In this document: one piece after another, positions 4,662-7,843 of the stretch
Numbering within the stretch: the stretch's first letter is position 1
Layout: every line of letters starts with the position of its first letter
From: CBFHOS01 sp965657645
GTDB lineage: Bacteria; Pseudomonadota; Alphaproteobacteria; Puniceispirillales; Puniceispirillaceae
Assembly: GCA_965657645.1 (NCBI GenBank)
Contig: CBFHOS010000050.1
Span: 1 to 7,843 of the forward strand
Direction of reading: 5' to 3'
DNA length: 7,843 bases
Notes under the pieces: generated by a model
The model's database searches: none
Told to the model about the DNA's origin: nothing
The model's input: the letters and a program-made list of their open reading frames with translations, nothing else
Translations under genes and position numbers: made by a program

Positions 4662-6119
4662 ATGTTTGTTGGCATTGATTTAGGCACATCGGGTGTAAAA
4701 GCCCTGTTGATTGATCCGAATGGCACCATTCTGGCCAGCAGTGCCGCCACGCTGGATGTCATGCGGCCCCATGCCGGCTGGTCAGAACAGAACCCTGAAA
4801 ATTGGTGGCATGCGGTCAATGCCGCCATGCAGGATCTAAAGACCACCCATCCGGCACAAATTGCGGCGGTGCGGGGCATTGGCCTCTCTGGCCAGATGCA
4901 TGGGATGGTGGCGCTCGGCAAAGATGATCAGGTGCTGCGCCCGGCGATTTTGTGGAACGACACGCGCAACGCGGCCGAAGCGGCAGAGCTGGACAATAGG
5001 GTGGGCGCCTTTCGCCAGATTGGCGGCAATGCTGTTATGCCGGGCTTTACCGCACCAAAGGCGTTGTGGATGCAGCGTCATGAGCCTAAGTTATTTGCCA
5101 AAACTGCCCGCATTCTGTTGCCAAAGGACTATATCCGTCTGCTGATGACTGGCGAGACCTGTTCAGAGATGTCTGATGGCGCGGGTACTTTATGGATGGA
5201 TGTCGCCAACCGCTGTTGGTCGGACGCGTTGCTGGCCGCTTGCGGGCTTGACCTCTCGCACATGCCGCGCTTGGTCGAAGGCACCGAGGTTTCCGGCACG
5301 CTGCGCCGCAGTCTCGCCGCTGAATGGGGTATCGACGGCACGCCGGTGGTGGCTGGCGGGGCTGGCGACAATGCTGCGGCCGCTTGCGGCCTTGGTGTTA
5401 TCCAGCCAGGCGATGCCTTTGTCTCGCTTGGCACATCGGGTGTGGTGTTTGCGGTGACTGACAGCTTTGCCCCAGCAACCCAAAATGGGGCACACGCTTT
5501 CTGCCATGCCATTCCCGCTACATGGCACCAGATGGGCGTTATCCTTGCCGCCACCGATTGTTTGAATTGGTTGGCTAATCTTTGCGGGATTGATGTCGCA
5601 ACGCTGATGGCCGATTTTAATCCGAACGATGGCACTGCGGGGGCGGTTTTGTTTCACCCCTATCTGTCTGGTGAGCGCACCCCGCATAATGATGCCGATG
5701 CAAAAGGCGGTTTTTTTGACCTGTCCTATGTGCATGGGCGTAATGATCTGACCCGTGCTGTGCTTGAAGGGGTGGCGTTTGCTCTTTGTGATTGCGTGGA
5801 TGTTCTGGCCTCAGCTGGCAGCCGCCCAACCTCGCTGGTGGCAACGGGGGGTGGGGCGCGTAGCCGGCCTTGGCTGGAAATGATTGCCGCGGTCACCGGC
5901 TGTCCGATTGCCGTTCCCCAAGATGGTGATTTTGGCGCGGCGTTGGGGGCGGCCCGGTTGGGCCAGATGGCCGCCACAAATGACGCCAATCTGGTGGATG
6001 TGATGGCCAAGCCGCAAATTGCATATCAGATTGACCCAGACCCGCAGATGGCGAGCCTCTATGCTGAGCCAATGGCAAGATGGCGCGGCCTCTATTTAAG
6101 CACAAAAACATCACCGTAA
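4662..6119 (+). CDS. xylB: Xylulokinase (FGGY carbohydrate kinase)
   Basis: Family knowledge: xylulokinase phosphorylates D-xylulose with ATP to D-xylulose 5-phosphate, feeding the pentose phosphate pathway in the cytoplasm. The 485-residue length is normal. The N-terminal FGGY domain shows GIDLGTSGVKALLID (4-18), GWSEQNPENWW (39-49), the sugar-site GQMHGM (77-82) and LWNDTR (97-102). The C-terminal domain shows the catalytic-base region VVAGGAGDNAAAACG with D236, VSLGTSGV (254-261), YLSGERTPHNDADAKGGFFD (334-353) and the nucleotide-site ATGGGARSRPW (394-404). The start at 4662 fits the family N-terminus; the preceding G-run (4646-4651) is a modest ribosome binding site. No xylose isomerase gene is next to it. 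Base composition is GC-richer than the accessory region to its left. Another pentulose substrate (for example ribulose) is less likely. Confidence 0.92.
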   Translation: MFVGIDLGTSGVKALLIDPNGTILASSAATLDVMRPHAGWSEQNPENWWHAVNAAMQDLKTTHPAQIAAVRGIGLSGQMHGMVALGKDDQVLRPAILWNDTRNAAEAAELDNRVGAFRQIGGNAVMPGFTAPKALWMQRHEPKLFAKTARILLPKDYIRLLMTGETCSEMSDGAGTLWMDVANRCWSDALLAACGLDLSHMPRLVEGTEVSGTLRRSLAAEWGIDGTPVVAGGAGDNAAAACGLGVIQPGDAFVSLGTSGVVFAVTDSFAPATQNGAHAFCHAIPATWHQMGVILAATDCLNWLANLCGIDVATLMADFNPNDGTAGAVLFHPYLSGERTPHNDADAKGGFFDLSYVHGRNDLTRAVLEGVAFALCDCVDVLASAGSRPTSLVATGGGARSRPWLEMIAAVTGCPIAVPQDGDFGAALGAARLGQMAATNDANLVDVMAKPQIAYQIDPDPQMASLYAEPMARWRGLYLSTKTSP

Positions 6120-6228
6120 TCAGCAGCACTGGATTGTATAACAGCAACCGATAAAGTAGTGCTTTACTCTGTTGAAAGAAGAGAGTTTAAGATTGTTTCA
6201 TCAACGCAATCCAACAAAGCTAGTTCTG

Positions 6229-6834
6229 ATGAAAACTATAATCACTTATCTCGTAATATTCGCCGCAGGTGTAGCCGCTACTGTATTTTTTCTGCATCAC
6301 AAAGAAGGGCAACATGACGCTACCGCAATGCGTGATGATCATCATGGTATGCAGTCAGGTAATCAGCATCACCAAGGTGGCCATCATCGGCATGATGAAG
6401 CAAACATGCCCGGCTTACAGGGCAGAGACACAACTGAGCAGGAAGTAAGTGACCTTAGGGAAATTTTCCGTTCTCACAAAGGCATCAAACGAGAAGTCAC
6501 CAATATATCAAACGGCATTATCACAGCAACTGAAGCTGAAGATGAAACTCTGCGTGAAGCGATTGTCTCTCATGTGTCTATGATGGTGACTAGACTCCAA
6601 GAGGGGAAAAACCCGGAGGTCTTTATTCAATCACCAACCTTAGATGCATTGTTTGAAGTTTACGGTGAAATTGATACTGAAATTGAACTTACCGATATGG
6701 GTGTGAAAGTAATTCAGACATCAGCTAACCCAGAGGTTGTTGGGTTGCTTCAGAAACATGCCGCTGAAGTTAGTGATATGTCTAAAAGGGGTATGCAAGC
6801 TGTGCATGAGCGGATGGCTGGTTCTGCTCATTAA
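6229..6834 (+). CDS. Membrane-anchored His-rich protein with duplicated domain, function unknown
   Basis: Numbering from ATG 6229 gives 201 residues. Residues 3-22 form a hydrophobic N-terminal anchor (or uncleaved signal). Residues 23-55 are very rich in histidine (ten His, several in HH pairs), suggesting metal binding on the periplasmic side. Residues about 87-127 and 149-189 look like tandem copies of one module: V-x5-G-I-x-A-x-T-E/S-A-x-x-x-x-x-x-x-x-x-x-H, with G96/G158 and H115/H177 in register. I recall similar uncharacterised envelope proteins in marine bacteria but cannot name a family. The frame is open upstream to TTG codons at 6172 and 6193, and GAAGAGAG (6178-6185) could support the latter; ATG 6229 places the hydrophobic segment at the N-terminus and is preferred. 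It is AT-richer than xylB. Confidence 0.75.
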   Translation: MKTIITYLVIFAAGVAATVFFLHHKEGQHDATAMRDDHHGMQSGNQHHQGGHHRHDEANMPGLQGRDTTEQEVSDLREIFRSHKGIKREVTNISNGIITATEAEDETLREAIVSHVSMMVTRLQEGKNPEVFIQSPTLDALFEVYGEIDTEIELTDMGVKVIQTSANPEVVGLLQKHAAEVSDMSKRGMQAVHERMAGSAH

Positions 6835-6939
6835 AGATGTGTAAACATTCGATAGATATGATGCCCGGGGGCTGTAGGTTGAAGCCCTCTGTAAGCGTCA
6901 GGCCAGTTTGTAAGCTCTTGATGAGATTTCATCCTAACC

Positions 6940-7266
6940 CTATGGCGCGTTAGCAGATGGCCCGAATAGAATGGCGGAGATCTCCCTAGACGCCGTTAAC
7001 AGCAAATTATGGCAAGCTTGGGCGTCGGCCAAATTGAACCGCTGGATCGGCCCATGACATGCCAATGCCGCATAATAATGGCCAGACGCATCGGTAACGG
7101 GCACCGCAATGGCGACCATCCCGCTGTAGAATTCTTGGCGATCAAAGACATTTATCTTGGCATGATGCAATTCATGGTGATCCAGCTCATAGGTCTGACT
7201 TTGATCTTCATGTTTCCGCAGATTGCGCTCTGGCTTCCAAACTATATCTATGGGCAATAACGCCAT
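6940..7266 (-). pseudogene. IclR-family regulator remnant (effector-binding domain only)
   Basis: The 108-codon frame matches the C-terminal ligand-binding domain of IclR regulators: ALLP at the start, a helix ending FDRQEFYSGMVAIAVPV (about 41-57), TDASGHYYAALACHGPIQRF (58-77) and a final helix with LLLTASREISAILFG. Full-length IclR proteins are about 250 residues with an N-terminal winged helix; that half is missing. In the upstream frame a TAA lies two codons before the ATG at 7266, no ribosome binding site is seen, and the first 59 bases overlap the 3' end of rsmJ. The homology begins essentially at the ATG, so a deletion joining the middle of an IclR gene to rsmJ is the simplest explanation. 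The remaining frame is uninterrupted, so expression as a free effector domain cannot be excluded. Confidence 0.7.
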
Positions 7267-7843
7267 ATCTTAAGACATCAAACCGGATTGATTTGCCGAC
7301 AATCTGATGCGAACAGGCCTTCAGGCCTTCAAGCGCATTGGCGTGGGTTGGCCATTTCAAAACAACCCGCTTTGACACGGTGGCAAGCGCTGTCTCGATC
7401 AATGTTAGTTGGTCAGAATCAACGCCAACGATCTCTCGTATTTCCCGAAACTCTGCCTTGACCAGAGCCGATTTTTTGCGTGGTGGATGCATCGGATCTA
7501 TTAGGACGATTTCTGGGTTGAGCGATGGCAATAGCTCGATAGAGTCGCCATGTATAAGCGTCATCCGGCTCATTATTTCTGCATGTATACCGCCATGCCG
7601 GCGCGCGGCCTCCATCCCATCCTGAAGCAAAGAATGCATGACATCTGAGCGCTCGATGAGGGTGACTTCAGAACCAAGCGACGCAAGCAAAAAGGCGTCC
7701 CTGCCAAGCCCCGCGGTCACATCAATGACCCGTGGGGTGATGCCTGCCTTCATGCCAACCGCTTTTGGCAAGTCCTGTCCGCGGCCACCGCCAAATAACA
7801 GCCGGTGGTTAACTGCCCCGCCCACAAAGTCACATTTCAGCAT
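7208..7843 (-). CDS. rsmJ: RsmJ-like 16S rRNA (guanine-N2) methyltransferase, 5' end outside window
   Basis: Family knowledge: RsmJ (YhiQ) is a SAM-dependent methyltransferase that makes m2G1516 in 16S rRNA. Visible features, numbered from the ATG at the window edge: DFVGGAVNHRLLFGGGRG (5-22), SAM-binding motif I VIDVTAGLGRDAFLLASLG (39-57), LIER (62-65), the DPMHPPRKKSALVKAE block (116-131; DPMFPxxKKSALVKKE in E. coli) and GKSIRFDV near the C-terminus. E. coli RsmJ has about 55-60 residues before the DFVGG block, so the ATG at 7843 is probably internal and the gene continues beyond the edge. The last 20 residues after RFDV do not match the family and lie where the gene overlaps the IclR remnant, so the C-terminus may be a deletion-fusion tail. 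Confidence 0.85.
   Translation of the reverse strand: MLKCDFVGGAVNHRLLFGGGRGQDLPKAVGMKAGITPRVIDVTAGLGRDAFLLASLGSEVTLIERSDVMHSLLQDGMEAARRHGGIHAEIMSRMTLIHGDSIELLPSLNPEIVLIDPMHPPRKKSALVKAEFREIREIVGVDSDQLTLIETALATVSKRVVLKWPTHANALEGLKACSHQIVGKSIRFDVLRYGVIAHRYSLEARAQSAET

Noticed and set aside
4342..4689. Minus-strand 115-codon ORF with CLFG repeats
   Set aside because: Its repeated sequence is only the translation of the 13-bp DNA repeats and it overlaps the xylB start; no family resemblance.
5129..5735. Long minus-strand ORFs inside xylB
   Set aside because: They are antisense shadows of a well-supported xylulokinase gene with no recognisable domains.
6125..6163. AGCACT...AGTGCT inverted repeat after xylB as a terminator
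   Set aside because: The stem is only 6 bp with a 27-base loop and no real T-run, so it is weaker than chance would require for a call.
6862..6890. GGGGGCT...AGCCCTC hairpin after the His-rich gene as a terminator
   Set aside because: A short stem with a wobble pair and no following T-tract; not supportable.

Overview
The window looks like the chromosome of an alphaproteobacterium. The left end carries the order RNase E/G-family gene, yacG, tRNA-Phe(GAA), which is typical of that class. A marine SAR116-like lineage would fit the moderate base composition, but that is only a guess. Two genes run off the window: the RNase gene at the left and the rsmJ-like methyltransferase gene at the right.

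Positions 1-1310 are housekeeping DNA: the C-terminal part of an RNase E/G-type protein, the gyrase inhibitor/zinc protein YacG, a plausible sigma70 promoter, and an intact tRNA-Phe gene with encoded CCA. Positions 1311 to about 4600 form an AT-richer accessory region anchored on the tRNA 3' end. It opens with a wrecked tyrosine recombinase gene, only about 300 bp long, that keeps recognisable N- and C-terminal pieces in one frame. A 79-bp segment containing the last 16 bases of the tRNA plus the integrase leader recurs in inverted orientation about 0.7 kb away (66/79 identical, ungapped), just upstream of a DUF1330 gene. This is the trace of at least two integration or rearrangement events.

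The cargo consists of a DUF1330 protein, an HxlR-family regulator, and a divergent three-gene run (small ferredoxin-like-barrel protein, cupin, ABM-type monooxygenase-like protein) that ends at a good Rho-independent terminator. Three small alpha+beta barrel proteins and a cupin under an HxlR regulator suggest a compact module for sensing and handling a reactive small molecule such as a quinone, phenol or aldehyde. The substrate is inferred, not shown. A 514-bp gene-free stretch follows. It holds the terminator, a possible third, degenerate attachment-like segment, and five 13-bp tandem repeats.

From 4662 the sequence again looks like ordinary chromosome: a complete xylulokinase-type FGGY kinase gene (xylB) with no xylA beside it; a membrane-anchored, His-rich, internally duplicated protein of unknown function; a remnant of an IclR-type regulator (effector domain only); and rsmJ. 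The IclR remnant overlaps the 3' end of rsmJ, which suggests that a deletion fused the two loci.
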